A DNA stretch of 7,761 nucleotides from Methanosaeta sp. NSP1. Its GTDB lineage: Archaea > Halobacteriota > Methanosarcinia > Methanotrichales > Methanotrichaceae. Below are positions 1 through 6,741 of the stretch, piece after piece. The position numbers were made by a program, and so were the translations under genes. Numbering within the stretch: the first letter of the stretch is position 1; each line of letters opens with the position of its first letter. The stretch spans positions 1 through 7,761 of the forward strand of contig NOLC01000242.1 of NCBI GenBank assembly GCA_002256595.1, given 5' to 3'. The notes under the pieces were generated by a model. The model was not told where the DNA came from. It saw only the letters and a list, made by a program, of their open reading frames with translations, and did not search any database.

Positions 1-774
1 AATCTGCTCGGCAATGCTGTCAAGTTCACAGAAAAAGGTGAGATCTCGGCTACAGTCTCCACCTCCGGACCACCTCGGGGCAGCCACGAGCTGGAGGAGA
101 TCATGTTTGCGGTAAAGGATACGGGCATAGGCATAAGCAAGGAACATATGGGCCGCCTCTTCCTGTCCTTCAGCCAGGCAGACCCATCTACAACCCGCAA
201 GTACGGCGGCACCGGCCTGGGCCTGGTGATAAGCAAGAACCTTGCGGAGCGAATGGGGGGCAGAATCTGGGCCGAAAGCGAGCCTGGAAAGGGATCGGTA
301 TTCTATTTCACCATCAAAGCCAGGGCCTCTCCCGGCCTCCTACCAGCATCTCCAGAGGATATGCTGCCTGAACCCCTGGCTGAGTTCGACGGCCAAGGCA
401 AACCTGATTTGAGAATACTTCTTGCAGAAGATAATGCCGTCAACCAGATGGTAGCCCTGCGGATGCTGGAGCGGTTGGGATATCGGGCTGATACGGCAGT
501 CAATGGCCAAGAGGTCCTGGAAGCACTGCAAAACCGATCTTACGATATTGTGCTTATGGACGTGCAGATGCCGGAGATGGACGGCCTGGAGGCTGCCAGG
601 CGCATTCGCAGCAGCAAAAGCGGCCAGCCTTATATTATCGCCATGACCGCCCATGCCATGAAGGGAGATCGGGAGGTCTGCATGGAGGCGGGGATGAACG
701 ATTATGTCTCCAAGCCGGTGAGAATGGAGGAGCTGCGGGCAGCCATCATGCGCAGCCTCAAGAACCGGATCTGA
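1..774 (+). CDS. Hybrid sensor histidine kinase, C-terminal part (ATPase + receiver)
   Basis: The reading frame is open from the first base, so the gene begins upstream; 257 residues are visible. They open inside the N box of a HATPase_c domain (NLLGNAVKF, residues 1-9). The G1 box DTGIGIS follows at 40-46, an F-box-like LFLSFSQAD near 54-62 and the G2 box GGTGLGL at 69-75. After a linker of about 35 residues comes a full receiver domain (about 138-257): acidic pair E143-D144, phospho-acceptor D187 in LMDVQMPEMDG, T216 and K238 in SKPV, all canonical. The protein should autophosphorylate on a histidine outside the window and pass the phosphate to its own receiver. The sensor domain and signal cannot be seen. 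It ends in tandem stops (TGA TAA, 772-777), and no oligo-T terminator is evident just after it. The family call is firm; the pathway is unknown. Confidence 0.95.
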   Translation, partial: NLLGNAVKFTEKGEISATVSTSGPPRGSHELEEIMFAVKDTGIGISKEHMGRLFLSFSQADPSTTRKYGGTGLGLVISKNLAERMGGRIWAESEPGKGSVFYFTIKARASPGLLPASPEDMLPEPLAEFDGQGKPDLRILLAEDNAVNQMVALRMLERLGYRADTAVNGQEVLEALQNRSYDIVLMDVQMPEMDGLEAARRIRSSKSGQPYIIAMTAHAMKGDREVCMEAGMNDYVSKPVRMEELRAAIMRSLKNRI

Positions 775-1197
775 TAATCGATGCCAGCCCAAGGAGCGCT
801 CAATAAAATGGACCATCAAAATCGAAGCGGGTCCCTGGGACGCTCAGTGTCTCATAATTAGAAAACGGCTCTTGGTTATTCTCTGGTAACTCAGGATATC
901 GACCCGCGAGATTCATGGCCTATAGCTCTCAAAAAGTTCGGCCAAATGGATGAATGATAGCTGTAGGTTATCCTGGAAAGTGAATTTTGGCCATCGCTTC
1001 CCTGGTGCAAAACTCTTATTCCCAGGATCTACCCACACAAGACAGCGAGAAGCCCTAATGATCAATCGCTGCTTGGAGTAGCCGTATAATGATGGACGTC
1101 AATGAGGATTGGATAACTGGTAATATGTATTTATCCTTAGAGCAGCGAATGAAATCGAGATATAGGGCAACTGCAATCTTACCGCAAACGGGGCATG

Positions 1198-1240
1198 CTA
1201 GCGGTTGAGCAATATAATTAAGAGCAAGCTGATGATAGAC
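1198..1240 (+). repeat. Segment matching the region upstream of the winged-helix gene
   Basis: CTAGC-GGTTGAG (1198-1209) recurs at 6742-6756 with a 3-base insertion. ATAATTAA (1214-1221) recurs at 6770-6777. TAAGAGCAAGC (1219-1229) followed by W-GATGAT-R-GA recurs at 6836-6856 with 2 mismatches in 21. The blocks are in the same order. In the smc copy the last two overlap at TAAG, as if about 60 bases had been lost between TAA-type microhomologies. Confidence 0.5.
1211..1221 (+). promoter_or_regulatory. Candidate archaeal TATA box for smc-scpA
   Basis: AATATAATTAA is the most AT-rich, TATA-like stretch upstream of smc. A start of transcription about 25 bases downstream (near 1240) would give a leader of roughly 90 bases. 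It sits inside the segment shared with the upstream region of the gene at 6979. A weaker alternative, TATGTATTTAT, lies near 1124-1134. This is inferred from sequence only. Confidence 0.4.
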
Positions 1241-1316
1241 GACGACAGGGAGTAGCTATTAGGAGCAGATCGGGGGAACAGACAAATATGCTGAAGGCGG
1301 CAGCGGCTGGATTGAT

Positions 1317-1321
1317 GGAGG
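1317..1321 (+). promoter_or_regulatory. Ribosome binding site that fixes the TTG start of smc
   Basis: GGAGG lies 6 bases before TTG at 1328, an ideal spacing. An in-frame TGA at 1313-1315 leaves TTG as the only start codon between that stop and the conserved N-terminus YIKEVELKNFKSFG. An out-of-frame ATG at 1315 overlaps this site. Confidence 0.8.
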
Positions 1322-1327
1322 CAACCT

Positions 1328-4300
1328 TTGTACATCAAAGAGGTTGAGCTGAAAAACTTCAAGTCCTTCGGCAAGAGCGTCCGGGTTCCCCTGAAGAACG
1401 ATTTTCTCACCGTCACCGGGCCTAACGGCAGCGGCAAGTCCAATATCGTTGATGCCCTGCTCTTCGCCCTATGCCTGTCCAGCTCGCGAGCCATGCGCGC
1501 CGAGAGGCTGCCTGACCTGATCTACCGGGGAGAAGGAGCCAAAAATCCCGATTTTGCCCAGGTTACAGTCCGCCTGGACAACGCCGGCCGCTCCTTTCCC
1601 CTGGACTCTGACACCATTGAGGTCTCACGCAGCATCAAGGTCAAGGGAGATAAATATTCGTCATCCTACTATTTTAATGGAAAGTCTTGCAGCCAGGGAG
1701 AGCTGCACGAGCTGCTGGCCAAGGCGGGAATCACTCCGGAGAGCTATAATATTGTGATGCAGGGCGATGTCACCCGCATCATCGAGATGAGCGCACTGGA
1801 GCGGCGAAAGATCATAGATGAGATCGCCGGAGTCGCCGAGTTCGATGAGAAAAAGAAGAAGGCCATGGAGGAGCTGGATGTGGTGGCGGAGCGCATCGGC
1901 AGGGTCGATGTGATCATAGAGGAGGTGGCAGACCAGCTCTCCCATCTCAAGGCCGAGAGGGACCTCGCTCTCTCTTACCAGGCCCACCGAGAGGAGCTTA
2001 CCCGCCAGCAGGCTTTTCTGCTTCTGGCCAAGCTCAAGGAGGCCTCCACGGAGCTGGAGGCCTTGCATGAGGAGATGGCTGCTTTAGAGGAGAAGGGCAA
2101 AAGTTTGCAGCAGAAGGCGGAGGAGAAGAGGCAGCATTTCTCGGAGCAGGACGCCAGGCTTGCCTCCATCAGCTCGGAGATCACCCATAAGGGAGAAGAC
2201 GAGCAGATAGAAGTCAAACGCAGGATAGAGGAGATCAAGGGAGAGATCTCCCGTGAAGCAGCCCGCCTGGAGATGGTTGAAAAGAGCCTATCAGAGGCGG
2301 ATGATCAGCAGAAGAGCTGCTTCAAGCAGACAGAGAGCCTGCAATCTGAGGCCAGGTCCCTGGCGGAGAAGATAGGAGACGCAAGCCTGCGCGCTGCCAG
2401 CCTGCGAGGCGAGCTGGAGGACCAGCTTGCCCTTCAGGGAAAGGCTCAGGAGAGCCTGGCTCAGGCTGATGCCAGGTTCACATCCCTGCGGGATGAGTTG
2501 GCCGCAGCCAGGCAGGCCCGGGAGGAGGCGAAATCAAGCTTAGGCGACCTGGTCCGTGAGAGGGACAGGCTGCTCGATGCCACCAGGCGATCCGGCCTGG
2601 AAAAGGAAGAGCTGCTCTCAGGAATAAAAGAGGCAGAAGAGAGCCTGTCAAGCCAGGAGCAGGATGAAAAGCTGCTGAGGTCTGAGCTGTCATCCCTCAA
2701 CAGCCGGGCCATGAGCCTGGAAAAGGACAGGGATGACCTGGAGAGCGCCCGCCAGAGGCTGCGCCGGGAGATGGCCGAGGGAGATCGGGAGCTTCAGAAG
2801 CTGCAGAGCGAATTCGCCAAGAGCGACGGTCGGATGAGGGCGGCGGAGGAGAAGGCAGGATACAGCCGGGCCGTGGAGGCAGTTCGATCGGCCATGAAGA
2901 GGCAGATGCTGCAAGGCCTCTTCGGAACCATTGCCGAGCTGGGTAAGGTTGACTCAGCCTATTCTGCCGCTCTCGAGGTGGCGGCGGGAGCCCGACTGCA
3001 GAGCATCGTGGCCGCCAGCGATGCCGAGGCCTCCCAGGCCATAGAGTACCTCAAGAGGTCCCAGATCGGACGGGCTACATTCCTGCCTTTGAACAAGCTG
3101 GAGCGGGGCAGCCTGCCCTCCAGGCCCGAGCACCCGGGAGTGGTGGACTATGCCCTCAACCTGGTGGACTTCGATGCCAAGTTCCTGCCCGCCTTCTGGT
3201 ATGTCTTCCGGGATACTCTGGTGATGGATAGCCTCTCTTCCGCCCGGCCGCTCATGGGCCGCTATCGCATGGTCACTCTGGAGGGAGACCTGGTGGAGAG
3301 GTCTGGAGCCATGACCGGCGGCCACTACCGCTCCAAGATGAAGTTCGCCGCTGAGGAGAGGTCCAGGGCCATGGATCTCTCGGCCAAGATCGCATCCGCA
3401 GAATCGGAACGCTCCCAGAGACTGGACCGTATGGACCGAATCGAAGAGCAGATCTCCCATATCTCCCGGGAGGTGGAGGAGCTGAACCGGGAGATATCCA
3501 AGAAGACCTTCCAGATGGATGAGATGGGCTCGGCTGGCCCCCGCCTGGAGAAGGCCATATCGGAGAAGAGGGAGCGTCTGGCGGCCATGGAGGGAGAGGC
3601 TCTGGGCTACAAGGAGCAGCTCGGCTCCCTGGAGGCCACCATAGCCAGCTCCGAAAAGACGCTCTCTTCAGTGCAGCAGAAGATAGACCGGCTGGAGGAG
3701 GATCTGAAGGGCTCCGAGATTCCCGAGCTGAACAAAAAAGCCGATGCAGCGGGCCTGGAGGTCAAGAGGCTGCAGGAGAGGATAGGCGGGATCGACTCCG
3801 AGATGCTCAAGGACAGGATCCGGGAGGATGCTCTCCGGGAGAAGCTGGATGAGCTTTCCGCCCGCAGAGCATCTTTGGAAGGGCAGAAGGCAGAGGCATT
3901 ATCCCGAAAGAGTGCAGCGGCAGCATTGATTGCAGAGCTGAAGGAAAAGCTGGCAGCGGCTCTGGCCAGAGAGGAGGAGATCGAGGGAGAGCTGCACGGC
4001 CTGAAAGGCGAGAGGCTGAAGCTGCTGGAGAAGACCCTGCTCTTGCAGAGGGAAGCGGAGCAGGCAGAGAGGGAGTGGGACCGGATCGAGGCCCGAAAGA
4101 ATGCCACCGCTTCGGCCGGAGGGGCCATCCTCTCCAGAGTCACTGAACTGAGAGGCCAGATCGAGAGCTGCGGAGTGGACTCGAGCCAGGAGCCGCCCAA
4201 CTCAGAGATTGTGGCCGAGAAGATCAGGGCTTTGGAGCAGGCCATGAGGGATATGGAGCCGGTGAATATGCTGGCCATCCGGGAGTATGATCATGTCAAG

Positions 4301-4843
4301 ACCAGGCATGATACCCTTGTCCAGAGAAGGAACACCCTGGCTGAGGAGAGGAAGGCGATCATAGAGAAGCTGGAGAAGTACGACCTGATGAAGAAGGAGG
4401 CATTTATGAGCAGCTTCACGGAGATAAATCAGAACTTCAAGCAGATCTTCATGGAGCTCTCCCGGGGCGAGGGTGAACTGATACTGGAAGATCCGGAGGA
4501 GCCACTGGCTGCGGGCATGACTATCAAGGCCCGCCCGGCGGGAAAGCCTTTCCACCGCCTGGAGGCCATGTCCGGCGGGGAGAAGAGCCTGACTGCCCTA
4601 TCCTTCATCTTCTCCATTCAGATGCATCGGCCTGCCCCCTTCTATGCCATGGATGAGATAGACATGTTCCTGGACGGTGCCAATGTGGAACGTGTGGCCA
4701 GGCTGATCAAGAAGATCTCTGCCAGGGCCCAGTTCATAGTGGTCTCTTTGAGAAAGCCCATGATATTGCAGTCAAAATACACCCTGGGTGTGACCATGCA
4801 GGAGAACAACATCACCACGGTCACAGGCATAGCCACGAGCTGA
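1328..4843 (+). CDS. smc: Chromosome segregation ATPase Smc
   Basis: This encodes 1171 residues, the usual Smc length, starting at TTG. Smc dimerises through its hinge and closes an ATP-gated ring with ScpA to compact and separate chromosomes on the nucleoid. The N-terminal head has FKSFG (11-15), Walker A GPNGSGKS (31-38) and the Q-loop glutamine Q145. A long coiled coil (about 165-505) leads to the hinge (about 511-668), which ends with the glycine-rich SGAMTGG typical of Smc hinges. The returning coil (about 670-970) precedes EPVNMLA (977-983), conserved at the C-terminal neck. The C-terminal head has the signature SGGEKS (1082-1087), Walker B with catalytic D1109-E1110, D-loop LDGANV (1115-1120) and a switch segment VVSLRKPM. 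Leucine instead of histidine in that switch is common in the family. All ATPase residues are intact. The stop lies 18 bases before scpA, in the same frame. Confidence 0.98.
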   Translation: MYIKEVELKNFKSFGKSVRVPLKNDFLTVTGPNGSGKSNIVDALLFALCLSSSRAMRAERLPDLIYRGEGAKNPDFAQVTVRLDNAGRSFPLDSDTIEVSRSIKVKGDKYSSSYYFNGKSCSQGELHELLAKAGITPESYNIVMQGDVTRIIEMSALERRKIIDEIAGVAEFDEKKKKAMEELDVVAERIGRVDVIIEEVADQLSHLKAERDLALSYQAHREELTRQQAFLLLAKLKEASTELEALHEEMAALEEKGKSLQQKAEEKRQHFSEQDARLASISSEITHKGEDEQIEVKRRIEEIKGEISREAARLEMVEKSLSEADDQQKSCFKQTESLQSEARSLAEKIGDASLRAASLRGELEDQLALQGKAQESLAQADARFTSLRDELAAARQAREEAKSSLGDLVRERDRLLDATRRSGLEKEELLSGIKEAEESLSSQEQDEKLLRSELSSLNSRAMSLEKDRDDLESARQRLRREMAEGDRELQKLQSEFAKSDGRMRAAEEKAGYSRAVEAVRSAMKRQMLQGLFGTIAELGKVDSAYSAALEVAAGARLQSIVAASDAEASQAIEYLKRSQIGRATFLPLNKLERGSLPSRPEHPGVVDYALNLVDFDAKFLPAFWYVFRDTLVMDSLSSARPLMGRYRMVTLEGDLVERSGAMTGGHYRSKMKFAAEERSRAMDLSAKIASAESERSQRLDRMDRIEEQISHISREVEELNREISKKTFQMDEMGSAGPRLEKAISEKRERLAAMEGEALGYKEQLGSLEATIASSEKTLSSVQQKIDRLEEDLKGSEIPELNKKADAAGLEVKRLQERIGGIDSEMLKDRIREDALREKLDELSARRASLEGQKAEALSRKSAAAALIAELKEKLAAALAREEEIEGELHGLKGERLKLLEKTLLLQREAEQAEREWDRIEARKNATASAGGAILSRVTELRGQIESCGVDSSQEPPNSEIVAEKIRALEQAMRDMEPVNMLAIREYDHVKTRHDTLVQRRNTLAEERKAIIEKLEKYDLMKKEAFMSSFTEINQNFKQIFMELSRGEGELILEDPEEPLAAGMTIKARPAGKPFHRLEAMSGGEKSLTALSFIFSIQMHRPAPFYAMDEIDMFLDGANVERVARLIKKISARAQFIVVSLRKPMILQSKYTLGVTMQENNITTVTGIATS

Positions 4844-4861
4844 ATCGGAAGTGGTCCAGAG

Positions 4862-5575
4862 ATGATCGAGAGCGAGATGGATTTCGAGCTGGGAGAGCCG
4901 GCTGAGGTTTTGGTGGACCTGGCCAGAAGGGGAGAGATAGATCCCTGGGATATCGATATAGCCCTGGCCACTGACAAGTTCCTCCAGTATATCGACTCTC
5001 TGGAGAAAAGGGATCTCAGGATTCCGGCCCGGACACTGCTCTATGCCAGCATTCTGCTGCGGCTCAAGTCCGATCAGATGGAAGGGCAGGAAGAAGAAGA
5101 GGTCGAGCCGGAGGAGATAGAGGAGGCCCCGCAGCAAAGAGAGGATATTTCGGATCAGCTTCCCCGTCCGCCTCTGCGCCGGCATACCAAGCGCCCGGTG
5201 ACTCTGGATGAGCTTATATCGGAGCTGAAGAAAGCTGAGGTGGTGGGCAGGAGGAAGGCCATGCGGGAACGCTGGCCTCTTCTGGCGGAAAGGAAGATCC
5301 TGGACCCGTCTCATGATGAGAGCATTGAGGAGAGGATCATAGCTCTCGGGCCCATTCTGGATGACATGTTCCTGGAGAAGACTACCCTCACATTCCAGGA
5401 GATAAACATCAGAAACGGCGTGACCCAAGAGGGCGTCGCCAATTACATCTCCCTGCTATTCATGGCCCAGAGAAGGGCGGTGTGGCTGGAGCAGGAGGAG
5501 ATCTTTGGGGAGCTGTTTGTGAAAAGGCACCCTCAGGAAGCTGATCTTCCCGGCCAGACAGCGCCTTTGGCATAG
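4862..5575 (+). CDS. scpA: Segregation and condensation protein A (kleisin)
   Basis: This encodes 237 residues. ScpA is the kleisin that bridges the two Smc heads, its N-terminal domain on one Smc neck and its C-terminal winged helix on the other head. The N-terminal domain (about 6-76) shows the family pattern, with a divergent EPAEVLVDLARRGEIDPWDIDI in place of the bacterial FEGPLDLLL motif, then TDKFLQYI and LLYASILLRLKSDQM. An acidic linker (about 77-95) follows. The C-terminal winged helix (about 180-225) contains LTFQEI and VANYISLLFMAQ. The start ATG at 4862 is preceded by a weak GGAAGTGG (4847-4854); ATG 4877 is an alternative without a better site. The 18-base gap from smc argues for one transcript and coupled translation. 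It ends in TAG. No scpB follows it. Confidence 0.95.
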   Translation: MIESEMDFELGEPAEVLVDLARRGEIDPWDIDIALATDKFLQYIDSLEKRDLRIPARTLLYASILLRLKSDQMEGQEEEEVEPEEIEEAPQQREDISDQLPRPPLRRHTKRPVTLDELISELKKAEVVGRRKAMRERWPLLAERKILDPSHDESIEERIIALGPILDDMFLEKTTLTFQEINIRNGVTQEGVANYISLLFMAQRRAVWLEQEEIFGELFVKRHPQEADLPGQTAPLA

Positions 5576-5651
5576 CCTGATATTGATTCCAAGCATGAGC
5601 TTCCTGCTCAGATCTCATTAAACCCCCTCAGTATCCAAGGGCGGTACAGCG

Positions 5652-5709
5652 GATCATCCCTCCCGTGGTACAAGATGGCCCCATCGATGGAGGGATGGTC
5701 GATCCCTTC
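5652..5709 (+). promoter_or_regulatory. Mutually exclusive hairpins downstream of scpA
   Basis: GGAGGGAT at 5689-5696 can pair with ATCCCTTCC at 5702-5709 (8 pairs including one wobble, loop GGTCG). It can instead pair upstream as part of a 12-pair stem between 5652-5663 and 5689-5700 (one wobble, 9 consecutive Watson-Crick pairs). Two competing stems sharing one arm resemble an attenuator or a 3' UTR switch. Function is unproven and the pairing was found by eye. Confidence 0.35.
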
Positions 5710-5764
5710 CAGGATATCAAATATGCTCAATCATCAATAGGACGAACACGGCCTATAGCCATTG

Positions 5765-5786
5765 TTTTTTTTGCCATTCAGATGGC
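5765..5786 (+). terminator. Oligo-T terminator candidate for smc-scpA
   Basis: A run of eight T (5765-5772) is the longest in the window; archaeal RNA polymerase can terminate on oligo-U with little or no hairpin. A weak GGC/GCC stem precedes it. Directly after it, GCCAT-TCAG-ATGGC (5773-5786) forms a hairpin, and a further GGCAG/CTGCC stem (5784-5797) shares an arm with it. The tract is about 190 bases after the scpA stop. Confidence 0.45.
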
Positions 5787-5850
5787 AGCAGTCTGCCGCT
5801 GGACGTTGCCAATCAGGGCTAGCCCGACATTTCCAGGTGGAAAAAGAATC

Positions 5851-6104
5851 CATGATGGCCCATCTTATCGCGCAATAACTGGCCGGGAATATATTGGCGG
5901 ATAGACTATGTCCAAAATATCCCTAAGAGAAAATCACTATCCATAAGCTAGTGTGAAATGGATTCACAACTGTCCCAGGTGCCTCCGCGCAATAGATTTC
6001 ATCTAACGATAGCTATTATCTCATTAGTATTCGCCTGAATGCTCTTTTCACAATACATGATCCCTCTTTTTTCCGCAATAGTCCGGATGTTGTGAATAGC
6101 TATT
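5851..6104 (+). repeat. Three degenerate copies of a direct repeat
   Basis: The core CGCAATA occurs at 5871-5877, 5988-5994 and 6074-6080. Copies 2 and 3 are collinear over about 55 bases: TTCACAA (5963, 6047), then TCCC, TCCGC, AATAG (5991, 6077) and TAGCTATT (6010, 6097), at a steady offset of 84-87 bases. Copies 1 and 3 share CATGAT (5851, 6056), TCTT, CGCAATA and CCGG (5883, 6083). The copies are well diverged and encode nothing recognisable. Confidence 0.45.
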
Positions 6105-6121
6105 TAGGATGCTATTATGGC

Positions 6122-6139
6122 TTTATTTTTGAAAATAAA
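6122..6139. promoter_or_regulatory. AT-rich perfect palindrome, possible operator
   Basis: TTTATTTT-TG-AAAATAAA is an inverted repeat with 8-base perfect arms and a 2-base centre. It lies about 50 bases before a strong TATA box, in the most AT-rich part of the window. That position suits an activator or bent-DNA site. The binding protein is unknown. Confidence 0.35.
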
Positions 6140-6189
6140 CAAAAATATTAGTTTTTAGACTTTAACTACAATTAGAAACTACCAGAAGG

Positions 6190-6198
6190 TATATATAT
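6190..6198 (+). promoter_or_regulatory. Strong TATA box candidate
   Basis: TATATATAT is the best TATA-like sequence in the window, preceded by the purine-rich CAGAAGG that could serve as a BRE. The expected transcript start, about 25 bases from the box centre, falls at 6219-6221, exactly where a GTG begins. The transcript could therefore be leaderless, or could be a non-coding RNA. Confidence 0.5.
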
Positions 6199-6233
6199 CA
6201 CCAAAAGATAGGTTATTAGTGTGCCAAAAGGGC

Positions 6234-6248
6234 CAGACACAGTGTCTG
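6234..6248. promoter_or_regulatory. 15-bp dyad at the predicted transcript start
   Basis: CAGACAC-A-GTGTCTG has 7-base perfect arms around one central base. It lies about 14 bases after the start predicted from the TATA box at 6190. A dyad this close to a start is a typical place for a repressor to bind. No regulator can be assigned. Confidence 0.4.
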
Positions 6249-6614
6249 AATACATCGAGATGATAGGAGTATAGAAGGCTTATTCGTCTGAGGGGATGGA
6301 TGAATCTTCACAAAATCTCGAAACGGCTAATCTGGAGGGCATCAGCAAATACAACTGCTTAGGCCGGCCATTGCTCAGGAAATCATTCAAGGATCCGGCC
6401 TGGACAGAATGTATTTGCATAAGTGAAGCATAACGTCACATCAAGGGGATGGCATGAGGAGTAGCAAAGAAGGGGGAGGTCGAGAGGAAGAAGGGACCTT
6501 TCGATATCCTGAAGAATGCTTCACAGCAATGCACTTCCGATGGGGATGGCACAAGAGGGAAGGGGAAGCAAAAGGGAGAAAGGTCATCCGATCAGGATTG
6601 CCCTCTTCTGGACC

Positions 6615-6731
6615 GGCTTGCTGTCGAAAAGGAACGACAGAATAGCCAGGCGCAATGGAGAGGAGTGATTCGACAAATCTCGGCCTGCGATCCCGATTTG
6701 TCGGAAAGGGACGGCAAAGAGGGGGACCGTC
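6615..6731 (+). other. Hairpin-dense segment, possible structured RNA
   Basis: Hairpin 1 (6615-6647): GGCT/AGCC outside and CTGTCG/CGACAG inside, loop of 8. Hairpin 2 (6669-6705): CGACAAATC/GATTTGTCG, 9 perfect pairs extended by two more (one wobble), loop of 15. A third stem, GACGG/CCGTC (6710-6714, 6727-6731), follows. An imperfect direct repeat TGTCGRAAAGGRACGRCA (6622 and 6699) differs by A/G transitions only. The segment overlaps the interrupted frame, so the two readings compete. Confidence 0.3.
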
Positions 6732-6741
6732 AGGCCACGAT

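Larger units (their letters stand above)
775..1327. other. Gene-free region between the kinase and smc
   Basis: No reading frame of convincing length, start signal or composition was found on either strand in these 553 bases. A frame beginning ATG at 781 is interrupted by TAG at 859 and ends at TGA 955; it has no ribosome binding site. A 7-bp inverted pair (ATCCTGG 970-976, CCAGGAT 1022-1028) and an 11-bp dyad (GTCCCTGGGAC, 831-841) are present. No tRNA-like T-arm was seen. The right end holds the candidate smc promoter and a segment that recurs upstream of the winged-helix gene. Confidence 0.6.
5576..6189. other. Gene-free region after scpA
   Basis: No supported gene on either strand. A 79-codon frame at 5665-5904 encodes low-plausibility protein and has no ribosome binding site. 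The stretch holds a 5-bp hairpin (TGAGC 5596-5600 with GCTCA 5606-5610), competing hairpins at 5652-5709, an oligo-T tract at 5765-5772, a perfect palindrome GGGCTAGCCC (5816-5825), two small adjacent hairpins (5935-5953 and 5952-5968) and a degenerate repeat (5851-6104). The last 100 bases become strongly AT-rich. Confidence 0.6.

Noticed and set aside
781..957. Frame with one internal TAG just after the kinase, considered for pyrrolysine readthrough
   Set aside because: No ribosome binding site, no methylamine methyltransferase similarity and no pyl genes in view. scpA uses TAG as an ordinary stop, so TAG readthrough is not supported here or at 6272.
775..1327. Search for tRNA and box C/D RNA before smc
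   Set aside because: Several TGATGA-like strings occur (for example near 1230), but none has the flanking purine plus a matching D box and guide spacing. No tRNA arms were found.
1661..4555. Many long minus-strand frames inside smc
   Set aside because: They are antisense shadows of a highly biased coiled-coil gene, with serine-, leucine- or histidine-rich products and no start signals.
5576..5738. 54 open codons after the scpA TAG
   Set aside because: The ScpA winged helix is complete before the stop, and an open stretch of this length is expected by chance fairly often.
5665..5904. 79-codon plus-strand frame after scpA
   Set aside because: No ribosome binding site; the frame runs through the T8 tract and hairpins, and the product shows no domain or coding-like composition.
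5851..6104. Degenerate repeats considered as a CRISPR array
   Set aside because: Copies are too diverged, spacing is unequal (117 and 86 bases), there are only three, and no cas genes are present.
6454..6645. 63-codon plus-strand frame with a usable ribosome binding site
   Set aside because: The start context is good, but the product is a low-complexity, G/R/E-rich reading of purine-rich DNA. The alternative frame over the same bases is longer and more protein-like.
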